Shown piece by piece: positions 37,477 to 46,009 of a stretch of DNA of 64,000 bases. Position 1 is the stretch's first letter; every line of letters begins with the position of its first letter. This stretch comes from Hoyosella subflava DQS3-9A1 (GTDB taxonomy: Bacteria; Actinomycetota; Actinomycetes; Mycobacteriales; Mycobacteriaceae). The translations under genes were made by a program, and so were the position numbers. Under the pieces are notes generated by a model. The model was not told where the DNA came from, did not search any database, and saw only the letters and a program-made list of their open reading frames with translations. Location: contig NC_015564.1 in the NCBI RefSeq assembly GCF_000214175.1, positions 930,001 through 994,000 on the forward strand. The letters are read 5' to 3'.

Positions 37477-38459
37477 GCCGCTCCTGATGTGACTGCGCGG
37501 AGAACCCGATCGCGGTGAAAGGCTTGAGTGCCCCATATGCACTGCAGTGCAAAGACTTTGGTGAGTTGTTGTCCCAAGTCATGCTCTGCGGTGTATCCGA
37601 TTGCGCCGTGAACTTGGAGTCCCGTGCGGGCTATGCGGTACGCGGCAGCAGCGGCTGCAACTCGTGCCGCGGAGACGTCGCGGGCGCACGTAGCGGTGCC
37701 GGATGTCATCGCAACCGCGGCGCCGTGCACGAGGGGACGCGCCAGCTCGAGGGCTGTCGCACAATCCGCGAGCAAGTGTTTGATCGCCTGGTATTGCCCG
37801 ATGGGCTTGCCGTACTGATGACGCTGCTTTGCGTACGCGACGGTGTCGTCCAGTATGCGCTGACCGAGGCCGAGCAGTTGCGCGGCCGACGCGAGAGCGG
37901 CCGCATCGAAAGCGGCCCCCGCGTCAGCGATGGCACGCTGACCGTGTGGCTCGAGTCGGAAGAGTCGCCGCGCTGCATCCACGGACCGCTCGGGTGCGCT
38001 CCGCGCGCCTTCAATGACGGCGCCGTCGGAGCCGACCACCAAACGCAGATCCGCGACGTCCGCGTCCAGTGCGAATGGGGTGTGGGGCAACATCGCGAGT
38101 GTCGCGACGCTCTCACCGCGGGCGATCGCGGGCAGCCACCGTTCGGCAAGGGCGTCGTGAGACCGCAACAATCCCGGAATGGCCGCGAATGATTCAACGA
38201 TCGGGCCGGGCACCGCGTAGTAGCCGAGAACCTCAAACGCGACAGTGAGGTCTACCGCGTCCGCGCCCGCGCCCTCATGTTCTTCGGAGACGGCGAGCGC
38301 GGAGACGCCAAGGTTCGCCAGCCCTTGCCACAGCTTGAGTCCGGGTCCGTGCTCACCTGCCGACCAGGATCTGATGGCGCCCGGCACATCTGACGTTTGC
38401 AACAGGTGGCCGATACTGGCGGCGAAGTCGCGGTGTTCAGTAGAGAGTGAGAAGTCCAC
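37473..38459 (-). CDS. fadE32: FadE32-type acyl-CoA dehydrogenase subunit
   Basis: 328 residues with a GTG start 3 bp after the fadE31 stop. Short ACAD with N-terminal MDFSLSTEHRDFAASIGHLL, C-terminal domain AQLLGLGQRILDDTVAYAKQRHQYGKPIGQYQAIKHL near 205-240 and QVHGAIGYTAEHDLGQQLTK near 295. The central beta domain is reduced and lacks the usual EPxxGSD loop. In M. tuberculosis FadE32 pairs with FadE31 in degradation of the ring C/D remnant (methyl-oxo-octanedioyl-CoA stage). Gene order fadE31-32-33 is preserved. Confidence 0.88.
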   Translation of the reverse strand: MDFSLSTEHRDFAASIGHLLQTSDVPGAIRSWSAGEHGPGLKLWQGLANLGVSALAVSEEHEGAGADAVDLTVAFEVLGYYAVPGPIVESFAAIPGLLRSHDALAERWLPAIARGESVATLAMLPHTPFALDADVADLRLVVGSDGAVIEGARSAPERSVDAARRLFRLEPHGQRAIADAGAAFDAAALASAAQLLGLGQRILDDTVAYAKQRHQYGKPIGQYQAIKHLLADCATALELARPLVHGAAVAMTSGTATCARDVSAARVAAAAAAYRIARTGLQVHGAIGYTAEHDLGQQLTKVFALQCIWGTQAFHRDRVLRAVTSGAA

Positions 38460-38462
38460 CAG

Positions 38463-39596
38463 TTACCCCCGAGGCAGGCCAAGTAGTCGTTCAGCGACGA
38501 CGTTGCGCTGAATCTGGTCAGTGCCGCCGTAAATCGGCCCGGCAAGGGCGAACAGGAATCCGTCCAGCCATGCAGTGTGAAGCTCCGCGGCTGGGCCGAG
38601 GATATCGAGTGCAGTCTCGTGCAGGTCGATGTCCAGGGCAGACCAGAAGAGCTTGTTCACGCTCGACTCTGGACCGAGTTCGGCGCCGTGTTCGAGGCGG
38701 CTGACCGTGCCGAACGTGTAGAGCTGGTATGCGCGCGCACCGATCCACGCATCAGCAACGCGGTGCGACAGTGCTGTGTCCGCGGGATCGGCGTTGTCAC
38801 GCCACAATTCAACGAGGCGGTCGGCGGCTTTCAGGAACCGTCCCGGGCTGCGCAGGGATAGGCCGCGTTCGTTGTTGGCGGTAGTCATTGCGACCCGCCA
38901 CCCGTCACCGGGCGCGCCGATGACGTCCCGGTCGGGAACGAACACGTTGTCGAGGAAGATCTCCGCGAATCCCGTTTCACCGTCAAGCTGGGGGATTGGC
39001 CGCACTTCGACGCCTGCTGCGTGCAGATCGAACATCACGTAAATCAGTCCTTTGTGGCGTTCGCTGTCACGATCGGAGCGGAACAGTCCGAACGCGGCCT
39101 CTGCGAAGGCCGCGCGGGAGCTCCACGTCTTCTGACCATTGAGCAGCCAGCCACCGTCGGCGCGTGTGGCGGTACTGCGCAGCGACGCGATGTCACTGCC
39201 CGCCTCGGGTTCCGACCAAGCCTGCGCCCAGATCTGCGCACCTGAGGCCATGCGCGGGAGGATGCGTTCACGCTGCTCGATAGTGCCGTGTGAGAACAGA
39301 GTCGGCCCCAGCATGTTGATGCCGTTGGCGCTGACCCGCGGTGGGGCGCCCGCCGCGAAGTACTCCTCCTCGAAGATCACCCATTGCAGTAGGGACGCGT
39401 CACGTCCACCAAACTCGGCCGGCCAGGACACGACGGAAAGCTGCGCATCAGAAAGGCGCTGTTCCCAGGCCCGGTGCTGTTCGAAACCTGCTGCAGTGTC
39501 GTACGATTCGACTGGCGCGCGCCCGATGTTATCGCGCAGCCAGCCGCGCACCTCGTCGCGAAAGGCGACGGTTGCGGCATCGAGATTGAGGTCCAC
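38463..39596 (-). CDS. fadE31: FadE31-type acyl-CoA dehydrogenase subunit
   Basis: 377 residues from a GTG at 39596 (VDLNLDAATVAF), 4 bp after the enoyl-CoA hydratase stop, equal in length to M. tuberculosis FadE31. Clear large-type ACAD: WPAEFGGRDASLLQWVIFEEE near 60-80, WSEPEAGSDIASLRSTATR near 125-143, GQKTWSSRAAFAE, IPQLDGETGFAEIFLDNVFVP near 200-220 and C-terminal YGGTDQIQRNVVAERLLGLPR. It carries the substrate/FAD elements missing from FadE32 and FadE33, consistent with being the shared subunit of their heterotetramers. Confidence 0.9.
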   Translation of the reverse strand: MDLNLDAATVAFRDEVRGWLRDNIGRAPVESYDTAAGFEQHRAWEQRLSDAQLSVVSWPAEFGGRDASLLQWVIFEEEYFAAGAPPRVSANGINMLGPTLFSHGTIEQRERILPRMASGAQIWAQAWSEPEAGSDIASLRSTATRADGGWLLNGQKTWSSRAAFAEAAFGLFRSDRDSERHKGLIYVMFDLHAAGVEVRPIPQLDGETGFAEIFLDNVFVPDRDVIGAPGDGWRVAMTTANNERGLSLRSPGRFLKAADRLVELWRDNADPADTALSHRVADAWIGARAYQLYTFGTVSRLEHGAELGPESSVNKLFWSALDIDLHETALDILGPAAELHTAWLDGFLFALAGPIYGGTDQIQRNVVAERLLGLPRG

Positions 39597-39600
39597 GGGT

Positions 39601-40461
39601 TCAGCCTTTCTTCGCTCGTGCCGCCATTGACTTCGCGTCCTGCCCACCCAGTGAGTCGCCGCCGGAGACCTCGGCGTTGTGCGAGTGGGCGAAGTGGTGC
39701 AGGCCGAACACGGAGTCCATGCCGTTGCGCAAACCCATGAGATCTTCGGCCTGGTTGACGGCCTTCTTCGTCAGTGCCAGCCCAAACGCTGGCATCTCTG
39801 CGATCTTTCCGGCTAGGGCTAGCGTTTCGGTCTCGAGGTTGTCGCGCGGGACGACCCGGTTGACCATGCCCCACTCCTTCGCTTGTGCGGCGCTGAACCG
39901 TTCACCAGTGAAGAGCACTTCTTTCGCCGCACGGGGCCCGAGCATCCATGGGTGTGCGAAGTATTCGACCCCCGGAATGCCCATGCGTACAACGGGATCA
40001 GCGAAGAATGCGTCTTCTGCAGCGACGATCATGTCGCACACCCACGCGAGCATCAGCGCACCCGCGATGCAGGCGCCCTGCACACTAGCGATGGTGGGCT
40101 TGGGGATTTCCCGCCAGCGGCGGCACATTCCTAAATACACTTCGCTTTCCCGGGCGAAACGCTGATCACCGCCCGTGCGGCCGACGTGGTCCCACCACAT
40201 CACGGCCTTGTTGTCGTAGTGAACGTTGACGTCTCGGCCGGGCGAGCCAATGTCATGCCCGGCCGAGAAGTGTTTCCCTGCCCCCGCAAGCACGATTACT
40301 TTCACTTCAGCGTCCTCGACCGCACGTGTGAAGGCCGCATCCAGCGCATACGTCATCGCCGAGTTCTGCGCGTTGCGGAAGTCCGGGCGATTCATGGTGA
40401 CGATGGCGACGGGCCCCCGCCGCTCGTACAGGACTACGTCGCTGTCGGGTGCGGTTGTCAT
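39601..40461 (-). CDS. Enoyl-CoA hydratase/isomerase family protein (crotonase fold)
   Basis: 286 residues. Crotonase motifs: VAIVTMNRPDFRNAQNSAM near 18-36, FSAGHDIGSPGRD near 64-76 (oxyanion loop), and KPTIASVQGACIAGALMLAWVCDMIVAAEDAFF near 120-150. The usual second catalytic Glu position reads DPVVRMGIPGVEYF. Not EchA20, which is encoded at 54622. Lies between fadD3 (4-bp overlap) and fadE31, so belongs to HIP degradation; a hydratase or hydrolase for the FadE31-dependent product is plausible. I do not assign an echA number. Confidence 0.85.
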   Translation of the reverse strand: MTTAPDSDVVLYERRGPVAIVTMNRPDFRNAQNSAMTYALDAAFTRAVEDAEVKVIVLAGAGKHFSAGHDIGSPGRDVNVHYDNKAVMWWDHVGRTGGDQRFARESEVYLGMCRRWREIPKPTIASVQGACIAGALMLAWVCDMIVAAEDAFFADPVVRMGIPGVEYFAHPWMLGPRAAKEVLFTGERFSAAQAKEWGMVNRVVPRDNLETETLALAGKIAEMPAFGLALTKKAVNQAEDLMGLRNGMDSVFGLHHFAHSHNAEVSGGDSLGGQDAKSMAARAKKG

Positions 40462-42062
40462 GAAACCTCCTGAGGTGCGGATTCACGCAGTTCCCGTTTG
40501 AGGACCTTGCCTGCGGGGTTGCGTGGGAGAGCATCGACGAACTGCACCTGGCGGGGGATTTTGTAGTTCGCAAGGTGCTGCTTCGCGTGCGTGATGATGT
40601 CGTCCTCGATGAGCGAGTGGCCATGTTCGACGCGCACGTACACGCGCCCCACTTCGCCCAGGCGCTCATCAGGAACTCCGATAACGGCCGATTCAGCCAC
40701 TCCTGGCAGCCGGGCGAGGCATTGCTCGACTTCTGCGGGATAGACGTTAAACCCGCCGCTCACGTACATGTCTTTGATGCGGTCGGTGATCTTCAGATAG
40801 CCCTCCGCGGAGAGGACCCCAGCGTCCCCGGTGTGCAGCCAGCCGTTCTCATCGATGGCGGCTCTCGTGGCATCAGGATCATCGAGGTAGCCGAGCATCA
40901 CGTTTGGGCCGCGAAGCAGTACTTCCCCCTGTTCGCCGGGGGCACAGCCCGCCCCGTCCGGATGCGCAACGCGAACTTCAAACTCCGCCGCCGCGCGGCC
41001 GCACGTATTGGCGATGGTTTCGGCGCTGTCCTCCGGACGGCACATCGTTGCAACTACCGCTTCAGTGAGTCCGTAGGCGGTGAGGACAACAGCGAATCCG
41101 AGGTCGCTCCGCATTCGCTCGACAAGCGTTACCGGGACGATCGCGGCTCCGGTGACCGCGAGACGCAGGCTGGTGAGGTCGTGATCTCCGCGCTGCGGGT
41201 GTTCAAGCATCATCTGGTAAATGGTTGGGGCACCGGGAAGTACCGTAATTCGTTCTTGCTCAATGTGTTCGAATGCACGCTCCACGTCGAACGTCGCCGC
41301 TGGGTACATGGCGGCGCCAGTCAGGAGCGATACGAGAATCCCGGCCTTGTAGCCGAAACTGTGGAAAAACGGGTTGATGATGAGGTAGCGGTCGTCGTAC
41401 GTCACGCCGCCGATCTCGGCCCACGATGCCGCGACTCCAAGGGACTGGGCGTGCGAACTCATCGCACCTTTGCTGCGCCCTGTCGTGCCCGACGTGAAGA
41501 GGATGTCGCACAGGCTCTCCGGGGTGATTGTCGTCGCGCGTTCGTCGATGCTCTCGGGGCTGATGCCGCTATCGGTGATGTCATCCCAGGCCACGGCGCT
41601 GGGGTCGGCGTTGATAGGTCCGTCAACTGGTATCCGGACGATAGTGTGCAACTTGGGCAGCGAGCGCGCCAGGTCGCCAGCGGTTTCGCGCAGCTGAGCC
41701 AGTCTGTCGGTGCCGAGGAACGGGCCAGCGACGATCAGGGCCGACGCGCGGGTGCGGTCAAGAATGTCGAGTGCTTCACCGCCGGTAAAGCGAGTGTTGA
41801 TGGGAACGAGTGTGGCACCCGCCATGAGTGCGCCAAGAGCGGCCACAATCCAGTGATGGGTGTTCGGTGACCATACTGCGATGCGATCGCCCGGCCTGAT
41901 CTCCTGAGCGATGAAGAATCCGGCACAGCGCCGCACGCTTTCGAGGAGTTCACGGTATGTCAGCCGGGTCTCTCCGTCGACGATCGCTTCCCGGTCGGGG
42001 TGCTTTTCCGCGGTTGCCAGCAGTGCGGCGGGAACTGTTCCCCGGTGGACGATCGGACTCAC
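40458..42062 (-). CDS. fadD3: FadD3, HIP-CoA synthetase
   Basis: 534 residues from a GTG at 42062, 6 nt after GGGAGG; an in-frame TTG at 42080 lies inside the KstR2 operator. Adenylation motifs: DILFTSGTTGRSKGAMSSHA near 170-190, TAYGLTEAVVATMC near 325, GWLHTGDAGVLSAEGYLKITDR near 405, YVSGGFNVYPAEVE, and NPAGKVLKRELRE with the catalytic Lys. Family role: ATP-dependent CoA thioesterification of HIP, the propionate-bearing indanedione left after rings A and B are removed; this starts ring C/D catabolism. First gene of a five-gene leftward operon divergent from fadE30, the same arrangement as Rv3561. Confidence 0.92.
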   Translation of the reverse strand: MSPIVHRGTVPAALLATAEKHPDREAIVDGETRLTYRELLESVRRCAGFFIAQEIRPGDRIAVWSPNTHHWIVAALGALMAGATLVPINTRFTGGEALDILDRTRASALIVAGPFLGTDRLAQLRETAGDLARSLPKLHTIVRIPVDGPINADPSAVAWDDITDSGISPESIDERATTITPESLCDILFTSGTTGRSKGAMSSHAQSLGVAASWAEIGGVTYDDRYLIINPFFHSFGYKAGILVSLLTGAAMYPAATFDVERAFEHIEQERITVLPGAPTIYQMMLEHPQRGDHDLTSLRLAVTGAAIVPVTLVERMRSDLGFAVVLTAYGLTEAVVATMCRPEDSAETIANTCGRAAAEFEVRVAHPDGAGCAPGEQGEVLLRGPNVMLGYLDDPDATRAAIDENGWLHTGDAGVLSAEGYLKITDRIKDMYVSGGFNVYPAEVEQCLARLPGVAESAVIGVPDERLGEVGRVYVRVEHGHSLIEDDIITHAKQHLANYKIPRQVQFVDALPRNPAGKVLKRELRESAPQEVS

Positions 42063-42073
42063 ATTCCACCTCC

Positions 42074-42091
42074 CTAGCAAGTGCTTGGTAG
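42074..42091. promoter_or_regulatory. KstR2 operator between fadD3 and fadE30
   Basis: CTAGCAAGTGCTTGGTAG is an 18-bp near-perfect palindrome with core CAAGTGCTTG, fitting the KstR2 consensus GnCAAGnnCTTGnC. It lies just upstream of the fadD3 GTG (12 bp) and 71 bp from the fadE30 start, and the kstR2 gene itself is in the rightward operon, giving autoregulation. HIP-CoA is the known inducer of the family. Confidence 0.9.
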
Positions 42092-42162
42092 AGTAGCCTA
42101 CGGGTATTCAAAAGGTTTCGCTAGTAAGCCCGACTAGTAGCACCGAAAGGGGCCGGAGATTC

Positions 42163-43314
42163 ATGGAATCGGATTCGGAATTCAGGTCACGAGTCCGGGC
42201 CTGGCTCGACGACAACCTGCATGGGCGCTTCGCGCACCTGCGAGGAATGGGTGGTCCAGGCCGGGAGCATGAAGCCTTTGCAGAACGCCTCGAGTGGGAG
42301 CGCCACCTCGCGGCCGCAGGCTTCACGTGCATCGGCTGGTCCGAAAAGCATGGCGGACAAGGTGCGAGCCTCACGCGGCAAGTGATTTTCTACGAGGAAT
42401 ATGCCCGCGCAGGGGCCCCCGCCACCGTAAGTCACGTCGGCCAGGAACTGCTCGGCCCCACACTTATCGAGTTCGGCACGCAGGATCAGCAGCAGCGCTT
42501 CCTGCCTGGAATCAAGAACGTCACCGAAATGTGGTGCCAGGGGTACTCAGAGCCGGGTGCAGGGTCGGATCTTGCATCCGTCACGACGACGGCGAAGCGT
42601 GACGGTGACGAGTGGGTGATCACCGGCCAGAAAGTGTGGACTTCGCTCGCGCACGTCGCCGACTGGTGCTTCGTCCTCGTGCGCACTGAACCGGGGTCCA
42701 AGCGCCATCATGGCCTGTCCTATCTGCTCGTCCCCATGGATCAGCCAGGGATCGAAGTCCGCCCAATCAACCAGCTCACCGGGACCTCCGAATTCAATGA
42801 GGTGTTCTTCGACGGGGCACGCACCGGCGCCGACTGTGTCGTGGGCAAGCCGGGTGAGGGCTGGGGGATCGCGATGGGAACCCTCTCTTTCGAGCGGGGC
42901 ATCGCCACGTTAAGCAAGCAGATCGGCTTTCGCCGTGAACTCGACACGATCGCGGCAGAAGCTAGGCGCAACGGGTCGTTCGATGAAGCGGTGATCCGCG
43001 AGCGGATCGCACGGATGTATGTCAGCCTCGACGTCATGCGAGCGTACGCGGTGCGCACGCTCGGCAAAGTAGACACCGGGACGGCCGCGGTGGCAAAGCT
43101 GCTCTGGGCGAACTGGCATCGCGATCTCGGTGAACTCGCCATGACAGTGCGCGGCGCCCGGGGCCTCACCGTCGGTGACAAGTATGACCTCGATGACTGG
43201 CAGCGCCTCTACCTCTTCACCCGCGCCGACACGATCTACGGCGGCTCCAATGAAATCCAGCGCAACGTCATCGCTGAACGTGTGCTCCACCTACCTCGCG
43301 AGGTGCGTCAATGA
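42163..43314 (+). CDS. fadE30: FadE30-type acyl-CoA dehydrogenase
   Basis: 383 residues, ATG after GGGGCCGGAGATTC. Complete ACAD: WSEKHGGQGASLTRQVIFYEE near 58-78, YSEPGAGSDLASVTTTAKR near 128-146, GQKVWTSLAHVADWCF, TSEFNEVFFDGAR near 205-217 and C-terminal YGGSNEIQRNVIAERVLHLPR. In the M. tuberculosis pathway FadE30 dehydrogenates the propionyl-CoA side chain of the HIP-CoA intermediate. First gene of fadE30-ipdF-kstR2-fadA6, with a 4-bp overlap to ipdF. Confidence 0.92.
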   Translation: MESDSEFRSRVRAWLDDNLHGRFAHLRGMGGPGREHEAFAERLEWERHLAAAGFTCIGWSEKHGGQGASLTRQVIFYEEYARAGAPATVSHVGQELLGPTLIEFGTQDQQQRFLPGIKNVTEMWCQGYSEPGAGSDLASVTTTAKRDGDEWVITGQKVWTSLAHVADWCFVLVRTEPGSKRHHGLSYLLVPMDQPGIEVRPINQLTGTSEFNEVFFDGARTGADCVVGKPGEGWGIAMGTLSFERGIATLSKQIGFRRELDTIAAEARRNGSFDEAVIRERIARMYVSLDVMRAYAVRTLGKVDTGTAAVAKLLWANWHRDLGELAMTVRGARGLTVGDKYDLDDWQRLYLFTRADTIYGGSNEIQRNVIAERVLHLPREVRQ

Positions 43315-44093
43315 TTCCTCTGCCCACACCACCTCCCGGTCGTGACCTTCTTGCCGGGAAAGTTGTCGTCGTTACCGCCGCGGCGGGTACCGGTATCGGT
43401 TCGGCCGTCGCTCAGCGATGTCTGGAAGAGGGCGCGAAGGTGGTCGTCAGCGACTGGCACGAGCGCCGGCTCAAGGAGAAAGCAGCTGATCTCGACGCCG
43501 CGCACCCGGGCTTCGTTCACGCGCAAGTATGTGACGTGACGTCCGAGGCTGACGTGCAGGGGCTGATCGATGCTGCCGTCAGCCACTTCGGCCGCATTGA
43601 CATCATGGTCAACAACGCCGGTCTCGGCGGGTCCACGAGCATCGTCGACATGACGGATGACGAATGGTCACGTGTTATCGACGTGTCACTCAACGGTACA
43701 TTCCGGGCAACCCGCGCGGCGCTGCGCCAGTTTATTGCGCAAGGCGAGGGAGGAGTGGTGGTCAACAACGCGTCGGTGATCGGTTGGCGTGCGCAAGCCG
43801 ACCAGGCGCACTATGCGGCCGCGAAAGCGGGGGTGATGGCTCTGACTCGCTGTGCCGCAGTCGATGTCGCTGCGCACGGCATCCGGGTCAACGCGGTCGC
43901 ACCGAGCCTCGCGGCGCATCCTTTCCTCGCGAAGGTGACGTCGGAGGAGCTGCTTCGCGACCTTGAAAAGCGGGAAGTCTCGGGCCGGGCAGCTGAGCCG
44001 TGGGAGGTCGCCAACGTCATCGTTTTCTTGGCGAGCGACTATTCGTCATACCTTACGGGTGAGGTTATTTCCGTAAGCAGCCAACATCCGTGA
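43311..44093 (+). CDS. ipdF: IpdF-type short-chain dehydrogenase/reductase
   Basis: 260 residues. SDR motifs: VVVVTAAAGTGIGSAVAQR (nucleotide loop, with an Ala-rich variant of TGxxxGIG), VNNAGLGGSTS near 100-110, NNASVIGW Ser and HYAAAK (Tyr-x3-Lys) near 161-166. Position between fadE30 and kstR2 is that of Rv3559c, named IpdF, which acts on the C5 oxygen function of HIP-CoA-derived intermediates. The exact direction of the reaction cannot be read from sequence. Ends 8 bp before kstR2. Confidence 0.88.
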   Translation: MIPLPTPPPGRDLLAGKVVVVTAAAGTGIGSAVAQRCLEEGAKVVVSDWHERRLKEKAADLDAAHPGFVHAQVCDVTSEADVQGLIDAAVSHFGRIDIMVNNAGLGGSTSIVDMTDDEWSRVIDVSLNGTFRATRAALRQFIAQGEGGVVVNNASVIGWRAQADQAHYAAAKAGVMALTRCAAVDVAAHGIRVNAVAPSLAAHPFLAKVTSEELLRDLEKREVSGRAAEPWEVANVIVFLASDYSSYLTGEVISVSSQHP

Positions 44094-44101
44094 GGTGAAA
44101 G

Positions 44102-44698
44102 ATGCCCGCATCGACCAAACTCGGAACTGGACGCCGGGGTGAATTGCTCACTCTGGCGTGCCATCTGTTCGCCGAGCGAGGGTTCCAGAGCACAACGGTT
44201 CGCGACATCGCTGAGGCCGCGGGCATACTGTCCGGGAGTCTGTACCACCACTTCGATTCGAAGGAGTCGATGGTCGACGAGATCATCCGGTCGTTCCAGG
44301 ACGAACTCTTCGCCGAGTATGACGCGATCATGGCGAGGGATCTAGGGCCTCGCGAGAAGCTAGCGGCAGTCATCACCACCTCGTTCGAAGCGATACACGA
44401 CCATCGTGACGCCGTCGCGATTTACCAGCACGAATCCAAATATCTCCAACAGTTCGAACGCTTCAGTTATCTGATCGAGCGCAACAAACAGTTCCGCGAC
44501 ATCCTGACGTCGCTGCTTTCGGAAGGGGTCACGGCGGGGGCATTCCGTGCGGACCTCGACGTGGAAGTGACCTACCGCTTCATCCGCGACTCCGTCTGGG
44601 TGGCGGTTGCCTGGTACGCCCCGGAAGGCGGCCTGAAAGCCAGCGAAATCGCGGAACGGTACCTGGGGATTGTGCTCGACGGGATATCCCGGAAATAG
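44102..44698 (+). CDS. kstR2: KstR2, TetR-family repressor of ring C/D catabolism
   Basis: 198 residues after AGGTGAAAG. TetR HTH: GRRGELLTLACHLFAERGFQ then TTVRDIAEAAGILSGSLYHH at about 29-48, nearly identical to the M. tuberculosis KstR2 helix-turn-helix (GILSGSLYHHF). The ligand domain has SYLIERNKQFRD and YRFIRDSVWVAVAWY, also conserved in KstR2. Known to be released from DNA by HIP-CoA. A consensus operator lies at 42074-42091 upstream of its own operon and a degenerate one at 55417-55441. Confidence 0.94.
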   Translation: MPASTKLGTGRRGELLTLACHLFAERGFQSTTVRDIAEAAGILSGSLYHHFDSKESMVDEIIRSFQDELFAEYDAIMARDLGPREKLAAVITTSFEAIHDHRDAVAIYQHESKYLQQFERFSYLIERNKQFRDILTSLLSEGVTAGAFRADLDVEVTYRFIRDSVWVAVAWYAPEGGLKASEIAERYLGIVLDGISRK

Positions 44699-44721
44699 GC
44701 AAGCACACAAGGAGAACCACC

Positions 44722-45873
44722 ATGGCAGAAGCTCTCATCATCGACGCCGTACGCACCCCGGTCGGGAAGCGTGGAGGAGGGCTCAGCGCAGTACATTCCG
44801 CCGATCTCGGGGCACATATCTTGTCGTCGCTCGTCAAGCGCGCGGGTATCGACCCCGAAACCGTCGACGACGTCATCATGGGGTGCACTGACACACTTGG
44901 TTCTCAGGCTGGAAATATCGCCCGTACATCGTGGCTGGCGGCAGGTCTGCCGGAACACGTACCGGGTGTAACTGTGGATCGGCAGTGTGGCTCCAGTCAG
45001 CAGGCCATTCACTTCGCGGCGCAAGCGGTGATGTCCGGTACCGCGGATGCCGTCGTCGCGTCTGGTGTGCAGAACATGAGTCAGATCCCGATCAGTGCGG
45101 CGATGCTCGCCGGGCGGGAGTATGGCTTCGATGATCCGTTCACCGGCTCCAAAGGCTGGGTTGAGCGGTACGGATCGGGCGTCGTATCCCAGTTTGAGAG
45201 CGCGGACATGATCGCGCGACATTGGGACATCACCCGGGAACGGATGGAAGAGTTCGCGCTTGCGAGCCACGAGCGCGCGCTAGACGCGATTGATTCCGGC
45301 CGGTTCGAGGCTGAGCTCGCCCCGCTCGGCGACTGCACTCTCGATGAATGTCCGCGTCGTGGAACTACTCTGGAGAGAATGGCTTCGCTAAAGCCCCTCA
45401 GCGAAAGCTCCCGGCTGACCGCCGCAGTGGCCAGCCAGATTTGTGATGGCGCCGCCGCCACACTCGTTGTTTCTGAAGACTATGCCGCTAAGCACGGATT
45501 GCACCCCCGGGCCCGGATTCACCACATTTCAGTGCGTGCCGCCGACCCTGTCTGGATGCTGACCGGACCCATCCCCGCGACACAAGTCGCGCTGCGCAAG
45601 GCCGGTCTCACCATTGAGGACATTGATCTGTTCGAAGTCAACGAAGCGTTTGCCAGCGTCGCCCTCGCCTGGATTGACGAACTCGGCGCGGATCCCACCC
45701 GTGTGAACGTCAATGGCGGCGGAATCGCGCTCGGGCACCCTATCGGTGCGACAGGCGCGAAGCTTTTCACCACGCTGCTGCATGAACTCGAGCGTCGCGG
45801 TGGCCGCTACGGTCTGCAGACTATGTGCGAAGGTGGCGGGACCGCGAACGTCACGATCATTGAGCGGGTTTAG
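44722..45873 (+). CDS. fadA6: FadA6-type 3-ketoacyl-CoA thiolase
   Basis: 383 residues, ATG behind AAGGAGAACCACC. Full thiolase triad: Cys89 in VDRQCGSSQQAIHF, His340 in GIALGHPIGATG and Cys369 in [18 protein letters not shown] near 305 supports the active site. KstR2-regulon FadA6 cleaves C-C bonds in the late ring C/D intermediates, releasing acetyl-CoA. Follows kstR2 by 23 bp. A hairpin shared with 13222 follows 49 bp after the stop, separating it from sugC. Confidence 0.92.
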   Translation: MAEALIIDAVRTPVGKRGGGLSAVHSADLGAHILSSLVKRAGIDPETVDDVIMGCTDTLGSQAGNIARTSWLAAGLPEHVPGVTVDRQCGSSQQAIHFAAQAVMSGTADAVVASGVQNMSQIPISAAMLAGREYGFDDPFTGSKGWVERYGSGVVSQFESADMIARHWDITRERMEEFALASHERALDAIDSGRFEAELAPLGDCTLDECPRRGTTLERMASLKPLSESSRLTAAVASQICDGAAATLVVSEDYAAKHGLHPRARIHHISVRAADPVWMLTGPIPATQVALRKAGLTIEDIDLFEVNEAFASVALAWIDELGADPTRVNVNGGGIALGHPIGATGAKLFTTLLHELERRGGRYGLQTMCEGGGTANVTIIERV

Positions 45874-45922
45874 CTGGTCGTTGCTCACCTTGGGGTGCTT
45901 CGGGCGATGCGGCTTTATTGTT

Positions 45923-45971
45923 TGCCCTTCTCTGAGCGACACTAACGATTGGTGTCGCTCAGAGGTGGGCA
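45923..45971. terminator. 20-bp imperfect hairpin between fadA6 and sugC (REP-like copy 2)
   Basis: Arms 45923-45942 and 45952-45971 pair with two mismatches around a 9-nt loop; the inner 12 bp (TCTGAGCGACAC against GTGTCGCTCAGA) are exact. It sits between convergent genes like the hairpin at 13222-13265, and the right arms of the two agree at 18 of 19 bases (TGTCGCTcAGAGGTGGGCA). Confidence 0.83.
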
Positions 45972-46009
45972 GTAGAGGGATGTCCGTGAGGGCGCTGCTG
46001 CACGAGGGG

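Noticed and set aside
40575-41870. 431-codon plus-strand frame antisense to fadD3
   Set aside because: fadD3 carries all adenylation motifs; the antisense product has no recognisable domain.
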